A DNA stretch of 64,000 nucleotides, taken from contig NZ_JAJNQN010000003.1 of NCBI RefSeq assembly GCF_022227845.1, positions 124,001-188,000 of the forward strand, in the 5' to 3' direction. The notes below the pieces were generated by a model. That model was given only the letters and a program-made list of their open reading frames with translations. It had not been told where the DNA came from and did no database searches. This stretch comes from Ectothiorhodospira lacustris. GTDB lineage: Bacteria > Pseudomonadota > Gammaproteobacteria > Ectothiorhodospirales > Ectothiorhodospiraceae. Of the stretch, positions 17,867 through 27,031 are shown piece by piece (position 1 is the stretch's first letter; every line of letters begins with the position of its first letter). Both the position numbers and the translations under genes were made by a program.

Positions 17867-18765
17867 GGCGTCTCCACGGTGATGCGCAGAGAGCGGGCCA
17901 CCTGATGGTTGATGGACACCTGGTAGCGCTCGGTATGACGTCGCAGTGTCTGCCAGTCTTTGATGTCGCCGGTGCGAAGCAGGGTCAGGGCTTCTTCGCC
18001 GAGCATCTGAGGATCGGCGTAGATGGAGATCAGGGCGCCGGCGCGATGCAGTGCCTCCGAATGACCGATCAGCGGCGTTCCCAGCCGGTAGGTCGTCATC
18101 ATGATGCTGACGATGGTCCTGGAATTGTAGATTTCGCGGTCCGGCAGGGTGAGTATGGCGTCGGAGTGCCTGGCCGCCTGAACGAAAACGTCCAGCAGAT
18201 TCTGATTGGATCCTTTGATGAAAAGACGCAGGCTCGGTGGCAACGGGTCGCTCGGTGCACGGCCCTGGGGGGGGCTTTTCACCACACCAAAACGCCTGAA
18301 AGCCGGTACATGGCGGCTGGCGATCTGCATTCTCTTGTCCAGCGGAATGTCCATGAACAGGGCTGCAAAACGTGCCTGGTCCGTTGCGGAGCGGAGCAGG
18401 CGTTCATGGCTTTCCATGGGGATCATGATGCTCAGCACCCGCGCCTGGCGCGTCGAGTCGCTGACCAACTGGAGGGCCGCCGTGCCTGAGGTGATGATCA
18501 GACATTGCGCACAGTCGAAATGGCGCATCCAGTGTCCTGCATCGGGTGCACCGACAGAGATGAACAGGGGCGAAGGATGGGCCAGGCCGCGGCGCAGGGG
18601 CTCGTAGGCGCGCTGGTGGATTTCGTTGTCCTGGCTGGCTACAAAAAGGAGGCGGGGGAGTCCTTCCTGAAAAACATCCATGGCATGGAGGCGGGGCGTG
18701 CAAAGCATCAGCCCGGCCAGCAGGGTCATCGTCAACAGTGTGTGAAGCGGGGCAATCCTTGTCAT
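17863..18765 (-). CDS. Periplasmic ABC_sub_bind-type binding protein
   Basis: A 300-residue exported protein. It has a signal peptide (about 1-28: TLLTMTLLAGLMLCTPRLHA) and an alpha/beta fold resembling the ABC-transporter substrate-binding family PF04392 (ABC_sub_bind): RLLFVASQDNE, QCLIITSGTAALQLV, then AILTLPDREIYNSRTIVSIM and GTPLIGHSEALHRAGALIS. No permease or ATPase is nearby. Instead it is translationally coupled (4-nt overlap) to the BarA-like kinase, suggesting a sensory partner that presents a ligand to the kinase periplasmic domain. The family assignment is by pattern and moderate; the ligand is unknown and the signalling role is inference. Confidence 0.75.
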   Translation of the reverse strand: MTRIAPLHTLLTMTLLAGLMLCTPRLHAMDVFQEGLPRLLFVASQDNEIHQRAYEPLRRGLAHPSPLFISVGAPDAGHWMRHFDCAQCLIITSGTAALQLVSDSTRQARVLSIMIPMESHERLLRSATDQARFAALFMDIPLDKRMQIASRHVPAFRRFGVVKSPPQGRAPSDPLPPSLRLFIKGSNQNLLDVFVQAARHSDAILTLPDREIYNSRTIVSIMMTTYRLGTPLIGHSEALHRAGALISIYADPQMLGEEALTLLRTGDIKDWQTLRRHTERYQVSINHQVARSLRITVETP

Positions 18766-18890
18766 GGGTGCGGCAGATTCGGAGCGGGATCGAGCCCGTC
18801 GGCAGCAGGGTTCCGTGCAGTGGCAACATGCGCGTGGGTGCTTGAAGCGTCAACGGTCGCCGTCCGGGTTCCAGAATCACGTCGGCGTGT

Positions 18891-18920
18891 TTCTAACTGC
18901 AGGGACAGCGTGTTTATAAT
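18891..18920 (+). promoter_or_regulatory. Promoter of cysM
   Basis: Perfect -10 TATAAT at 18915-18920 with TTCTAA at 18891-18896 (18-nt spacer) as a mediocre -35. Transcription would start about 22 nt upstream of the cysM ATG, giving a short leader. It lies in the 183-nt divergent gap between the binding protein and cysM. No obvious CysB site could be read. Confidence 0.6.
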
Positions 18921-18948
18921 GGGGTCCGTCTCGTGAGGTTGTTTCTGC

Positions 18949-19839
18949 ATGAATTATCCAACCCTGGAATCTTTCGTAGGCAATACGCCCCTGATCCGTC
19001 TGCAACGTCTGCCAGGGCAGACCACCAATACCATTCTCGCCAAGCTGGAAGGGAATAACCCGGCCGGCTCCGTCAAGGATCGTCCGGCCCTGCACATGAT
19101 ACAACGGGCCGAAGCCCGAGGTGACATTCGCCCCGGCGATACCCTGATCGAGGCCACCAGCGGCAACACGGGTATCGCCCTGGCCATGGCGGCAGCGATC
19201 AAGGGGTATCCCATGATCCTCATCATGCCGGCGAACATGAGTGCGGAACGCCGGGCCGCCATGAAGGCCTTTGGAGCACAAATCGTCCTGGTCAGCAAGG
19301 ATGAGGGCATGGAGGGCGCCCGCGACCTGGCCCAGCAGATGCAGGCCGAGGGCAAGGGGCGGGTGCTGGACCAGTTTGCCAACCCGGACAATCCCCAGGC
19401 CCACTATGAAACCACCGGGCCTGAGATCTGGCGCGATACCCAGGGCCGTGTGACCCATTTCGTCAGCGCCATGGGGACCACCGGCACCATCATGGGGGTC
19501 TCTCGCTATCTCAAGGAACAGGATCCCGGGGTGCGGATCGTCGGTGTGCAACCGGCGGAAGGTGCTGCCATCCCCGGCATCCGGCGCTGGCCGGAGGCCT
19601 ATCTGCCCAGGATCTTTGATCCCGCCCGGGTGGATACGGTGCTGGACGTCGATCAGGTCGAGGCGGAAGACACCATGCGTCGCCTGGCCACGGAGGAGGG
19701 CATCTTCGCCGGTGTCTCCTCCGGCGGAGCTGTAGCCGCGGCCCTGCGTCTGTCGGCCGGTCTGGAGAATGCGGTGATCGTCGCCATCATCTGCGACCGG
19801 GGGGACCGCTACATCTCCACCGGGGTCTATCCGGCATGA
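18949..19839 (+). CDS. cysM: Cysteine synthase B (O-acetylserine sulfhydrylase B)
   Basis: CysM is a PLP enzyme that makes cysteine from O-acetyl-L-serine and sulfide or thiosulfate (via S-sulfocysteine). The 296-residue protein has the PLP lysine in GNNPAGSVKDRPAL (Lys43), the substrate loop EATSGNTGIALAM, and the phosphate-binding GTTGTIMGVSRYLKE region. PAEGAAIPGIRRWPEAYLP and the C-terminal AIICDRGDRYISTGVYPA match CysM rather than CysK. Length agrees with E. coli CysM (303 aa). It overlaps the next gene by 4 nt, forming an operon with the exonuclease-like gene and rlmD. Confidence 0.95.
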   Translation: MNYPTLESFVGNTPLIRLQRLPGQTTNTILAKLEGNNPAGSVKDRPALHMIQRAEARGDIRPGDTLIEATSGNTGIALAMAAAIKGYPMILIMPANMSAERRAAMKAFGAQIVLVSKDEGMEGARDLAQQMQAEGKGRVLDQFANPDNPQAHYETTGPEIWRDTQGRVTHFVSAMGTTGTIMGVSRYLKEQDPGVRIVGVQPAEGAAIPGIRRWPEAYLPRIFDPARVDTVLDVDQVEAEDTMRRLATEEGIFAGVSSGGAVAAALRLSAGLENAVIVAIICDRGDRYISTGVYPA

Positions 19840-20636
19840 GTGTCGCGCTGTCCGAGCCGGTCATGGTCTTCGACATCGAGACCATTCCCGATGTGGCAGG
19901 GGGGCGCCGGCTCCTGGGTCTGGAAGGCCTGGGGGATGCCGAGGCCGCCAAGGCGATGTTCCAGCTGCGGCTGCAGAAGACCGGGAGTGAATTCCTCGCC
20001 CATCACCTGCATCGGGTGGTGGCCATCTCCGTGGTGCTCGCCACCCGGGATCACCTCAAGGTCTGGTCCCTGGGCGGGCCGGAGTCCGACGAGGCCGAGC
20101 TGGTCAGGCGCTTTTTCGAAGGCATCGAGCGCTATGCGCCCACCCTGGTGACCTGGAACGGCGGTGGTTTCGATCTGCCGGTGCTTCATTACCGCGGCCT
20201 GCTGCATGGGGTGTCGGCCCCCCGCTACTGGGATACCGGCGATGATGATCGCAATTTTCGTTACAACAATTATCTCTCCCGTTACCACTGGCGCCACCTG
20301 GATCTGATGGATGTGCTGGCGGGCTTCCAGATGCGGGCCAATGCCCCCCTGGACGAGGTGGCCACTTTGCTGGGCTTTCCCGGCAAGATGGGCATGAGCG
20401 GCGCCCACGTCTGGGATGCCTGGCTGGCCGGCGATATCCAGGGCATCCGCCATTACTGCGAGACGGATGTCCTCAATACCTATCTGGTTTATCTGCGCTT
20501 CGAGCATCTGCGCGGTCGCCTGAGCCCGGAAGGGCTGGCGCGCGAACAGGCCCGTCTGACCGACATGCTGACAACCGCATCCGAGCCTCATCTGCATGAG
20601 TTTCTGGCGGCCTGGCAGGGCGCTTCCTCCACCTGA
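19836..20636 (+). CDS. PolB-like 3'-5' exonuclease
   Basis: A 266-residue DEDD-fold exonuclease of the predicted PolB-like family (PF10108). Exo I is VFDIETIPD, Exo II is TLVTWNGGGFDLPVL, and Exo III is HYCETDVLNTYLVYLRFEH, with the Tyr-x3-Asp spacing of the DEDDy subfamily; HLDLMDVL is another conserved piece. No polymerase domain is attached. The catalytic acids all appear intact, so activity on DNA or RNA 3' ends is expected, but the physiological substrate is not known. It overlaps cysM by 4 nt and is 22 nt upstream of rlmD. Confidence 0.88.
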   Translation: MSVALSEPVMVFDIETIPDVAGGRRLLGLEGLGDAEAAKAMFQLRLQKTGSEFLAHHLHRVVAISVVLATRDHLKVWSLGGPESDEAELVRRFFEGIERYAPTLVTWNGGGFDLPVLHYRGLLHGVSAPRYWDTGDDDRNFRYNNYLSRYHWRHLDLMDVLAGFQMRANAPLDEVATLLGFPGKMGMSGAHVWDAWLAGDIQGIRHYCETDVLNTYLVYLRFEHLRGRLSPEGLAREQARLTDMLTTASEPHLHEFLAAWQGASST

Positions 20637-20658
20637 ATCGATCAAGTCAAATCCATCC

Positions 20659-21993
20659 ATGAGCTCCAGACGCCGATCCCGACTGCCCCAGGAGGCAGTC
20701 CAGACCCGTATCGACACCATCACCCACGAGGGGCGAGGTGTTGCCCGCATTGAGGGCAAGGCCGTCTTCATCGATGGTGCCCTGTCCGGAGAGCGTGTCA
20801 CCTTCCGGTATCACAAACAGCATCGCCGCTATGACGAGGGTCGGGTGGAGGCTGTACTGGAACCCTCGCCGGACCGGGTCGAACCCCGTTGTCCCCATTT
20901 CGGCCTCTGCGGTGGCTGTGCCCTGCAGCACATGGATCCGGCGGCCCAGGTGCGGGCCAAACAGCAGGTCCTGCTGGATGATCTGCGGCACATCGGTGAT
21001 GTGAGCCCCGCAGAGATCCTGCCCCCCATTACCGGCCCGGTCTGGGGCTATCGTCGCAAGGCCCGGCTGGGGGTGAAGCACGTACCCAAGAAAGGGGGCG
21101 TACTGGTGGGCTTTCGGGAAAAGGGCAGCCCCTATCTGACGGAGCTGACCACCTGCGAGGTGCTGCACCCGGCGGTGGGGCATCGGATTTTGGTGTTGCG
21201 CGAACTGATGGGACGGCTGCAGGCACGGGACCGCATTCCCCAGATCGAGGTGGCCGTGGATGACGCCGATCAGGTGGCCCTGGTGTTCCGCAATCTGGAT
21301 CCACTGAGCCTGGGTGATCAGGAGATCCTGACCGACTTCGGAAAGGAGACGGGGCTGCAGGTCTGGTTGCAGCCGGGGGGGCCTGAAACCATCACCCCGC
21401 TCTGGCCGGCGTCACCCCCGGTGCTGACCTATGGCCATCCTGGGTACGGCACCCGGGTGCCGTTCGCCCCCGTGGATTTCTTCCAGGTAAACACCCCCAT
21501 CAATCGGACCATGGTGCCACGGGCATTGTCACTTCTGGAGGTGGCACCGGCACACCGGGTGCTGGACCTGTTCTGTGGTCTGGGCAATTTCACCCTGCCT
21601 CTGGCGGGGCTGGCCCGGGAAGTCATCGGCGTGGAAGGGGATGCGGCCATGGTGGAACGGGCCCGGCTTAATGCGGTCGAAAACGGTATCGACCATACCC
21701 GTTACCATGCCGCCGATCTGGCCGGGGACCTGAGCAATGCCCCCTGGCTGGATGGTCCGGTGGATCGGGTGCTGCTGGATCCACCCCGTTCCGGTGCCCG
21801 CGAGGTGCTCGCACCGCTGGCCCGTCTGGGCGCCGAGCGGATGGTCTATGTCTCCTGCAACCCGGCCACTCTGGCGCGGGACGCGGGTGAGCTGGTCCAT
21901 CGGCACGGGTATCGTCTGATGGCCGCTGGTGTCATGGACATGTTTCCCCACACGGCCCATGTGGAGTCCATGGCACTGTTTGTCCGGGCCTGA
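20659..21993 (+). CDS. rlmD: 23S rRNA (uracil-1939-C5)-methyltransferase RlmD
   Basis: RlmD (RumA) methylates U1939 of 23S rRNA with SAM and carries a 4Fe-4S cluster. The 444-residue reading has an N-terminal TRAM domain (VQTRIDTITHEGRGVARIEG), the cluster ligands in CPHFGLCGGCALQHM plus Cys in LTTCEVLHP, and the SAM motif DLFCGLGNFTLPLA. LLDPPRSGAREVL and the nucleophile loop YVSCNPATLARD follow. ATG at 20659 is used because upstream in-frame codons run into the exonuclease gene. The paralogue RlmC is an alternative, but the TRAM domain and length favour RlmD. Confidence 0.95.
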   Translation: MSSRRRSRLPQEAVQTRIDTITHEGRGVARIEGKAVFIDGALSGERVTFRYHKQHRRYDEGRVEAVLEPSPDRVEPRCPHFGLCGGCALQHMDPAAQVRAKQQVLLDDLRHIGDVSPAEILPPITGPVWGYRRKARLGVKHVPKKGGVLVGFREKGSPYLTELTTCEVLHPAVGHRILVLRELMGRLQARDRIPQIEVAVDDADQVALVFRNLDPLSLGDQEILTDFGKETGLQVWLQPGGPETITPLWPASPPVLTYGHPGYGTRVPFAPVDFFQVNTPINRTMVPRALSLLEVAPAHRVLDLFCGLGNFTLPLAGLAREVIGVEGDAAMVERARLNAVENGIDHTRYHAADLAGDLSNAPWLDGPVDRVLLDPPRSGAREVLAPLARLGAERMVYVSCNPATLARDAGELVHRHGYRLMAAGVMDMFPHTAHVESMALFVRA

Positions 21994-22013
21994 ACAACGG
22001 AGGCAGTGCCGCC

Positions 22014-22163
22014 ATGATCGATACCACCACCCTGGTCCTGGGCAAGGGACTGCTGACGGCCGCCGTGCTGCTGGGCCTGTGCGGCTGGCAGGTCCTGTCG
22101 GTGCGCCGCGCCCTGGCGGCGCGACGGCGGGAACGGGAGTCCCCGCCGTCGGACCCGTCCTGA
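22014..22163 (+). CDS. 49-residue single-pass membrane microprotein
   Basis: ATG at 22014 is preceded by GGAGG about 10 nt upstream. The product is 49 residues, with a hydrophobic segment (about 7-28: LVLGKGLLTAAVLLGLCGWQ) followed by a basic region (RRALAARRRER) and a short polar tail, fitting an N-out/C-in or simple signal-anchor topology. It starts 20 nt after rlmD and ends 12 nt before the convergent dapD stop. Not recognised. The ribosome site and coherent membrane topology argue for a real gene; the short length keeps confidence moderate. Confidence 0.55.
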   Translation: MIDTTTLVLGKGLLTAAVLLGLCGWQVLSVRRALAARRRERESPPSDPS

Positions 22164-22175
22164 TGCCGGCCCGGA

Positions 22176-22997
22176 TCAGATGTCCCGCAGCAGTTCGTTG
22201 ATGCCCACCTTGGAGCGGGTCTTTTCATCCACCCGCTTCACGATCACGGCGCAGTAGAGGCTGTACTTGCCGTCCTTGGACGGCAGGTTGCCGGACACCA
22301 CCACCGAGCCGGCGGGGATGCGGCCGTAGGTCACTTCGTCCTTCTCCCGGTCGTAGATGCGGGTGCTCTGGCCGATGTAGACCCCCATGGAGATCACCGA
22401 GCCTTCCTCTACGACCACCCCTTCCACCACTTCGGAACGGGCGCCGATGAAGCAGTTGTCCTCGATGATGGTGGGGGAGGCCTGCAGGGGTTCGAGTACA
22501 CCGCCGATGCCCACGCCGCCGGACAGGTGGACGTTCTTGCCGATCTGGGCGCAGGAGCCCACGGTGGCCCAGGTATCCACCATGGTGCCGGCATCCACAT
22601 AGGCGCCGATGTTCACGTAGGAGGGCATCAGCACCACGCCGGGTGCGATGTAGGCCCCGCGCCGGGCGGTGGCCGGCGGCACGATGCGCACGCCGCTTTC
22701 CCGCAGTTCACGGGAATTACTGTCGGCCCACTTGGCGTCCACCTTGTCGTAATAGTGGGTGAACCCCCCCTTCATAACCTGGTTGTCATTGATGCGGAAG
22801 GACAGCAGTACCGCCTTCTTCAGCCATTCGTTCACCACCCACTGACCGTCACGCTTTTCGGCCACCCGGGCGGAACCCCGGTCCAGCATGTCGATGGCCT
22901 CCATTACCGCATCTTTGAGGCGGGTGTCGGCATTGCGTGGGTTGATCTCGACGCGTCTTTCAAAAGCGTCTTCGATGAGGGTCTGGATGTCGGTCAT
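22176..22997 (-). CDS. dapD: Tetrahydrodipicolinate N-succinyltransferase
   Basis: DapD succinylates tetrahydrodipicolinate using succinyl-CoA in the lysine/meso-diaminopimelate pathway. The 273-residue trimeric left-handed beta-helix protein begins [15 protein letters not shown], has the hexapeptide region [20 protein letters not shown] onward, [15 protein letters not shown] and the C-terminal [18 protein letters not shown]. Length matches E. coli (274 aa). ATG at 22997 is chosen; in-frame upstream sequence is intergenic. It follows dapC (58 nt), the next enzyme in the same branch. Confidence 0.97.
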   Translation of the reverse strand: MTDIQTLIEDAFERRVEINPRNADTRLKDAVMEAIDMLDRGSARVAEKRDGQWVVNEWLKKAVLLSFRINDNQVMKGGFTHYYDKVDAKWADSNSRELRESGVRIVPPATARRGAYIAPGVVLMPSYVNIGAYVDAGTMVDTWATVGSCAQIGKNVHLSGGVGIGGVLEPLQASPTIIEDNCFIGARSEVVEGVVVEEGSVISMGVYIGQSTRIYDREKDEVTYGRIPAGSVVVSGNLPSKDGKYSLYCAVIVKRVDEKTRSKVGINELLRDI

Positions 22998-23055
22998 GGA
23001 AAAACTCCGCTGATACGGTGTGATGAGGGTAATTATAGGCCGCAGAGCGGCAGGT

Positions 23056-24255
23056 TCAGTGATCCGCCAGCAACGCCCGGATGCGCTCCGCGGCTTCCAC
23101 GCATTCCGCCAACGGCGCCACCAGGGCCATGCGCACCCGGTTGCGACCGGGGTTGCCGGCAGCGGTCTCCCTGGACAGGTAACTACCGGGCAGGACGGTG
23201 ATGTTTTGGCGGACAAAGAGTTCGCGTGCGAAGTGCTCGTCATCCATCGGGACTTCCGGCCATAGATAGAACCCCGCATCGGGGCGGCTCACGGGCAGGA
23301 CATCTCCCAGGATCTCAAGGACCGCGTCAAACTTGCGGCCGTAGAGGTCCCGGTTTGCCTGCACGTGGGCCTCGTCATTCCAGGCGGCGATGCTGGCGGC
23401 CTGGGTGGGCGGCGCCATGCTGCAGCCATGATAGGTCCGGTACTGATGAAAGGCCGCCATGATGCCGGCGTCACCAGCGACGAAGCCCGAGCGCAGCCCC
23501 GGTAGATTGGAGCGCTTGGACAGGCTGTGGAAGACCACCACTCGGGCAAAGTCCCGGTATCCCCGACGGGCCGCTACTCCCAACAGGCCCGGCGGTGGCG
23601 GCTGGTCGTTGAAATAGATCTCGGAATAGCACTCGTCCGCGGCGATGATGAAGTCATGGCGATGGGCCAGTTCCAGTACTCGGGCCAGGTAGTCCTCCGG
23701 CATGACGCTGCCACCGGGATTGCCCGGGCTGCAGAGGTACAGGAGTTGGCAGCGGTCCCATTCCGCGGGGGTGATGCGATCCAGGTCCGGGAGAAAGCCG
23801 TTCTCCGGCAACAGGTCCATGAAGCGGGGTCTGGCACCGGCCAGCAGGGCGGCCCCTTCATAGATCTGGTAGAACGGGTTGGGCATGAAGACGTCCGCCG
23901 GCTGCCTGCCGCGATCCACCACGCACTGGGCCAGGGCAAACAGCGCCTCCCGGGTGCCGTTCACGGGCAGGATATGCCGATGCGGGTCGAGCAGACCTTC
24001 GGGGAGATCGAAACGACGGTCGGCCCAGCCGGCGATGGCCTCGCGCAGGGCATCCTCACCCCGGGTGAGGGGATAACCCGACAGACCATCCAGATGGTCG
24101 ATGAGGGCATCCCGGGCCACGGCGGGCGCCGCGTGCCGGGGCTCGCCGATGGACAGGGCGATGTGCCCGAGTCCGGCCGGCGGCGTCACCCCCTGCTTGA
24201 GGGCGGCCAGCTTCTGGAAAGGGTAGGGTTGCAGTCGATCCAGATCGGGGTTCAT
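23056..24255 (-). CDS. dapC: N-succinyldiaminopimelate aminotransferase
   Basis: DapC is the class I PLP aminotransferase that converts N-succinyl-2-amino-6-oxopimelate to N-succinyl-LL-diaminopimelate with glutamate. The 399-residue protein has [18 protein letters not shown], the [18 protein letters not shown] segment, [21 protein letters not shown] and the PLP lysine in [21 protein letters not shown]. These match the proteobacterial DapC type, and its position between glnD and dapD supports substrate assignment over a general aspartate aminotransferase. Confidence 0.93.
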   Translation of the reverse strand: MNPDLDRLQPYPFQKLAALKQGVTPPAGLGHIALSIGEPRHAAPAVARDALIDHLDGLSGYPLTRGEDALREAIAGWADRRFDLPEGLLDPHRHILPVNGTREALFALAQCVVDRGRQPADVFMPNPFYQIYEGAALLAGARPRFMDLLPENGFLPDLDRITPAEWDRCQLLYLCSPGNPGGSVMPEDYLARVLELAHRHDFIIAADECYSEIYFNDQPPPPGLLGVAARRGYRDFARVVVFHSLSKRSNLPGLRSGFVAGDAGIMAAFHQYRTYHGCSMAPPTQAASIAAWNDEAHVQANRDLYGRKFDAVLEILGDVLPVSRPDAGFYLWPEVPMDDEHFARELFVRQNITVLPGSYLSRETAAGNPGRNRVRMALVAPLAECVEAAERIRALLADH

Positions 24256-24327
24256 CAGGGCCGTGTCGTCGATGGTCTGTTAAACGGCGCGACAGTATAC
24301 GCCATTCCGGCACGGTCCGGCCGGGCG

Positions 24328-27021
24328 TCATGCAGTCTGGGCGGCGGCCGGATCCTGCAGCGCCTCCCGTAGGCGCTGCGCGATCCGTTGCTGGCGTTCC
24401 GGGTCCTGGATGGGCTGGTCATCCAGGTCGGTGACATAGAATACGTCATCGGCCTGTTCCCCGGCGGTGGCGATCTTGGCATTGTAGACCTTGACGCCGC
24501 AGTCCATGAGGGCGATGCCGATCCGTGACAGCAGACCCGGCCGGTCAGCGGTGGAAATGGACAGCACCGTGCGGTTGTGGTGGGGCTGGGGGGCGAAACT
24601 GACCTGGGTGGCCACGTCGAAATGCTTGAGCCGGCGGGGGGTGGTGCGCCGGATGACCCCGGGGCGTTTGTCCGGGTCATTGAGTCTTTCCCTGAGCAGT
24701 CGGCCGATCTCCTGGACCCGGAATGCGCTGGCGATGGGCTGGCCGGTATCTTCCAGTACCAGGAAGGTGTCCAGGGTGCGATCGGTACGGGTGGTGATGA
24801 TTCTGGCGTCCACGATGTCCAGCCCCAGCTGGGTCAGGGCGGTGGCGGTCAGGGCAAAGAGATGGGGGTGATCCCGGGTGTAGAGGAATATCTCGGTACT
24901 GCCGCGGGCGGTTTCCTGGCGCACCAGGACCAGGGGCAGGTCCGTTTCATCCACCTCATGGATGGCGCGGGTATGCCAGGCGATCTCGTCGGCGGAATGG
25001 CGCAGAAAGTATTCTGCATCGAAATGACCCCAGATCCGCAGGCAGTCGGACGCTTCCAGTCCCTGGGCCTTGAGCAGCTCCAGGGCATGGGTCTGTACCT
25101 CGCCCACCAGTTCGTCCTGCCCCGGCGGGTTGTCCAGGCCGCGACGCAGCATGCGCTGGGTGGAGGCGTAGAGGTTGGAGATCAGCGAGCTTTTCCAGGA
25201 ATTCCACAGTTGTGGATTGGTGCCCTGGATGTCCGCCACGGTCAGCAGGTAGAGGTGGTTCAGACGCATGCTGTTACCCACCTGGCCGGCGAATTCCATC
25301 ACCACCGCCGGATCGGAGATGTCGCGCCGCTGCGCGGTCAGGGACATGAGTAGATGGGCCTTCACCAGCCATGCCACCAGGTTGGCGTCATGGACCGCCA
25401 GGCCATGATGCAGGCAGAAGGCGTGTGCCTCGTCGGCACCCAGTTCGGAATGATCACCGTCGCGCCCTTTGGCGATGTCATGAAAGAGTCCCGCCAGATA
25501 GAGCAGTTCGGGTTTGGGAATCTGGCGAAAGATCCGCGCGCATTCGGGCAGTTCGCTCTCATGCTCGGGCGCGGCGAACCGCCTGAGGTTACGGATCACC
25601 CCCAGAATGTGTTCATCCACGGTATAGATGTGGAACAGATCGTACTGCATCCGGCCCACGATCATGCCGAAGGCGGGCAGATAGGCGGCCAGTACCCCGT
25701 AGCGGTTCATTCGCCGCAACTGCCGGGTGACTCCATGGGGCTGGCGCAGGATTTCCATGAACAGGGTGCGGCAGGCGAGGTTGTGGCGAAAGTCATCGTC
25801 GATCAGATGGCGCTGGGCGCGGATCTCGCGGATGGTGGACGCCCGGATGCCCTTGAGTTCCGGGTGTTGCTGCAACAGCAGGAAGGTCTCCAGCAGGGCC
25901 GGGGGGTACTGGCGGAAGACCTGCGGGTGGGTGATCTCCAGAAAGCCTCGCCGGGCCTGAAAGCGGCGATTGATGGGTACCACCTCGTCACTATGGTCCT
26001 CCAGCAGGATGGCCTCGCTGAAGTGCTGCAGCAGCATTTCATTCAGACGTTCCAGCCCCATCACCGTGCGGAAATACTGCTGCATGAACTGCTCCACGGC
26101 CAGATTGTGGTCCTGGTCGGTGAAGCCCAGCAGGTTGGCAAGGCGGCGCTGAAAATCAAACAGCAGACGGTCTTCCTTGCGGCCGCTGAGCATGTGCAGG
26201 GCAAAGCGCACCCGCCACAGACAGCTCTGTCCGGCCACCAGATCGTGACATTCCGCTTCGGTGAGAAAGCCATGGGAGACCAGTTCTTCCAGGGCGCTGG
26301 CGCCGAAGTGGCGCTGGGTCACCCAGCCGATCATCTGGATGTCCCGCAGGCCGCCGGGGCCTTCCTTGAGGTTGGGTTCCAGGCGATAGGCGGTTTCGCC
26401 GAAGCGCTGGTGCCGGGCCTCCTGTTCCGTCAGCTTGGCGGCGAAGAACGCGCGGCTGTTCCACATGCGCTCCGGGGCGATCCGCTGCCGTAGGGCCTCG
26501 AACCGGCCTGCCGGCATCAGCAGGGGGCGTGACTCCAGCAGGTTGGTGGCGACGGTGATGTCCCGGGCGGCTTCCCGGGTGCAGTCATCCAGGGTGCGCA
26601 CGCTGTGCCCCACTTCCAGGCCGATATCCCACAAGAAGGTGAGGAACTGCCCGATCCGCTCTTCCTGTTCCTGATTCAGGGGCGTATCGAAGAGCACCAG
26701 GATATCGATGTCCGAGCCGGGGTGAAGCTCGCCCCGGCCGTAGCCGCCTACGGCCACCAGGCCCAGGCCGGTTTGCCGGTGCAGCGACAGGGCTTCCCAG
26801 GCCGCCACCAGCAGGCGATCCATGGCAGCCGCGCGGGCATGAACCAGGTCGGTGACGTCAACCCCGTCCGTGAAGGCAGTTTCCAGGTCCTTGCGGATCC
26901 GGGTGACCAGGGCCGCATAGTGCTGACGGTCCGGCGGTTGCCGAGGGCGCAGGGTCTGGTATGCCGCCTCCCAGCCCAGGCGGTGGGCGATATGGTCCGG
27001 CAGGGGGATCAAGGGGCTCAT
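24328..27021 (-). CDS. glnD: Bifunctional uridylyltransferase/uridylyl-removing enzyme GlnD
   Basis: GlnD senses glutamine and uridylylates or deuridylylates PII proteins, controlling nitrogen metabolism. The 897-residue reading has a nucleotidyltransferase domain (GRGELHPGSDIDILVLFD, near residue 88), the linker with GPGGLRDIQMIGWVTQRHFG, and an HD domain (AGLFHDIAKGRDGDHSELGA). Two C-terminal ACT domains include TADRPGLLSRIGIALMDCGV. MSPLIPLPDHIAHRLG is used as start because it follows the map stop by 10 nt; an upstream ATG would overlap map. Length agrees with E. coli (890 aa). Confidence 0.96.
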   Translation of the reverse strand: MSPLIPLPDHIAHRLGWEAAYQTLRPRQPPDRQHYAALVTRIRKDLETAFTDGVDVTDLVHARAAAMDRLLVAAWEALSLHRQTGLGLVAVGGYGRGELHPGSDIDILVLFDTPLNQEQEERIGQFLTFLWDIGLEVGHSVRTLDDCTREAARDITVATNLLESRPLLMPAGRFEALRQRIAPERMWNSRAFFAAKLTEQEARHQRFGETAYRLEPNLKEGPGGLRDIQMIGWVTQRHFGASALEELVSHGFLTEAECHDLVAGQSCLWRVRFALHMLSGRKEDRLLFDFQRRLANLLGFTDQDHNLAVEQFMQQYFRTVMGLERLNEMLLQHFSEAILLEDHSDEVVPINRRFQARRGFLEITHPQVFRQYPPALLETFLLLQQHPELKGIRASTIREIRAQRHLIDDDFRHNLACRTLFMEILRQPHGVTRQLRRMNRYGVLAAYLPAFGMIVGRMQYDLFHIYTVDEHILGVIRNLRRFAAPEHESELPECARIFRQIPKPELLYLAGLFHDIAKGRDGDHSELGADEAHAFCLHHGLAVHDANLVAWLVKAHLLMSLTAQRRDISDPAVVMEFAGQVGNSMRLNHLYLLTVADIQGTNPQLWNSWKSSLISNLYASTQRMLRRGLDNPPGQDELVGEVQTHALELLKAQGLEASDCLRIWGHFDAEYFLRHSADEIAWHTRAIHEVDETDLPLVLVRQETARGSTEIFLYTRDHPHLFALTATALTQLGLDIVDARIITTRTDRTLDTFLVLEDTGQPIASAFRVQEIGRLLRERLNDPDKRPGVIRRTTPRRLKHFDVATQVSFAPQPHHNRTVLSISTADRPGLLSRIGIALMDCGVKVYNAKIATAGEQADDVFYVTDLDDQPIQDPERQQRIAQRLREALQDPAAAQTA

Positions 27022-27031
27022 GCAGATCGGC

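Noticed and set aside
22998-23279. N-terminal extension of DapD in the same frame
   Set aside because: The extension overlaps the dapC 3' end and intergenic DNA, and DapD length fits the start at 22997.
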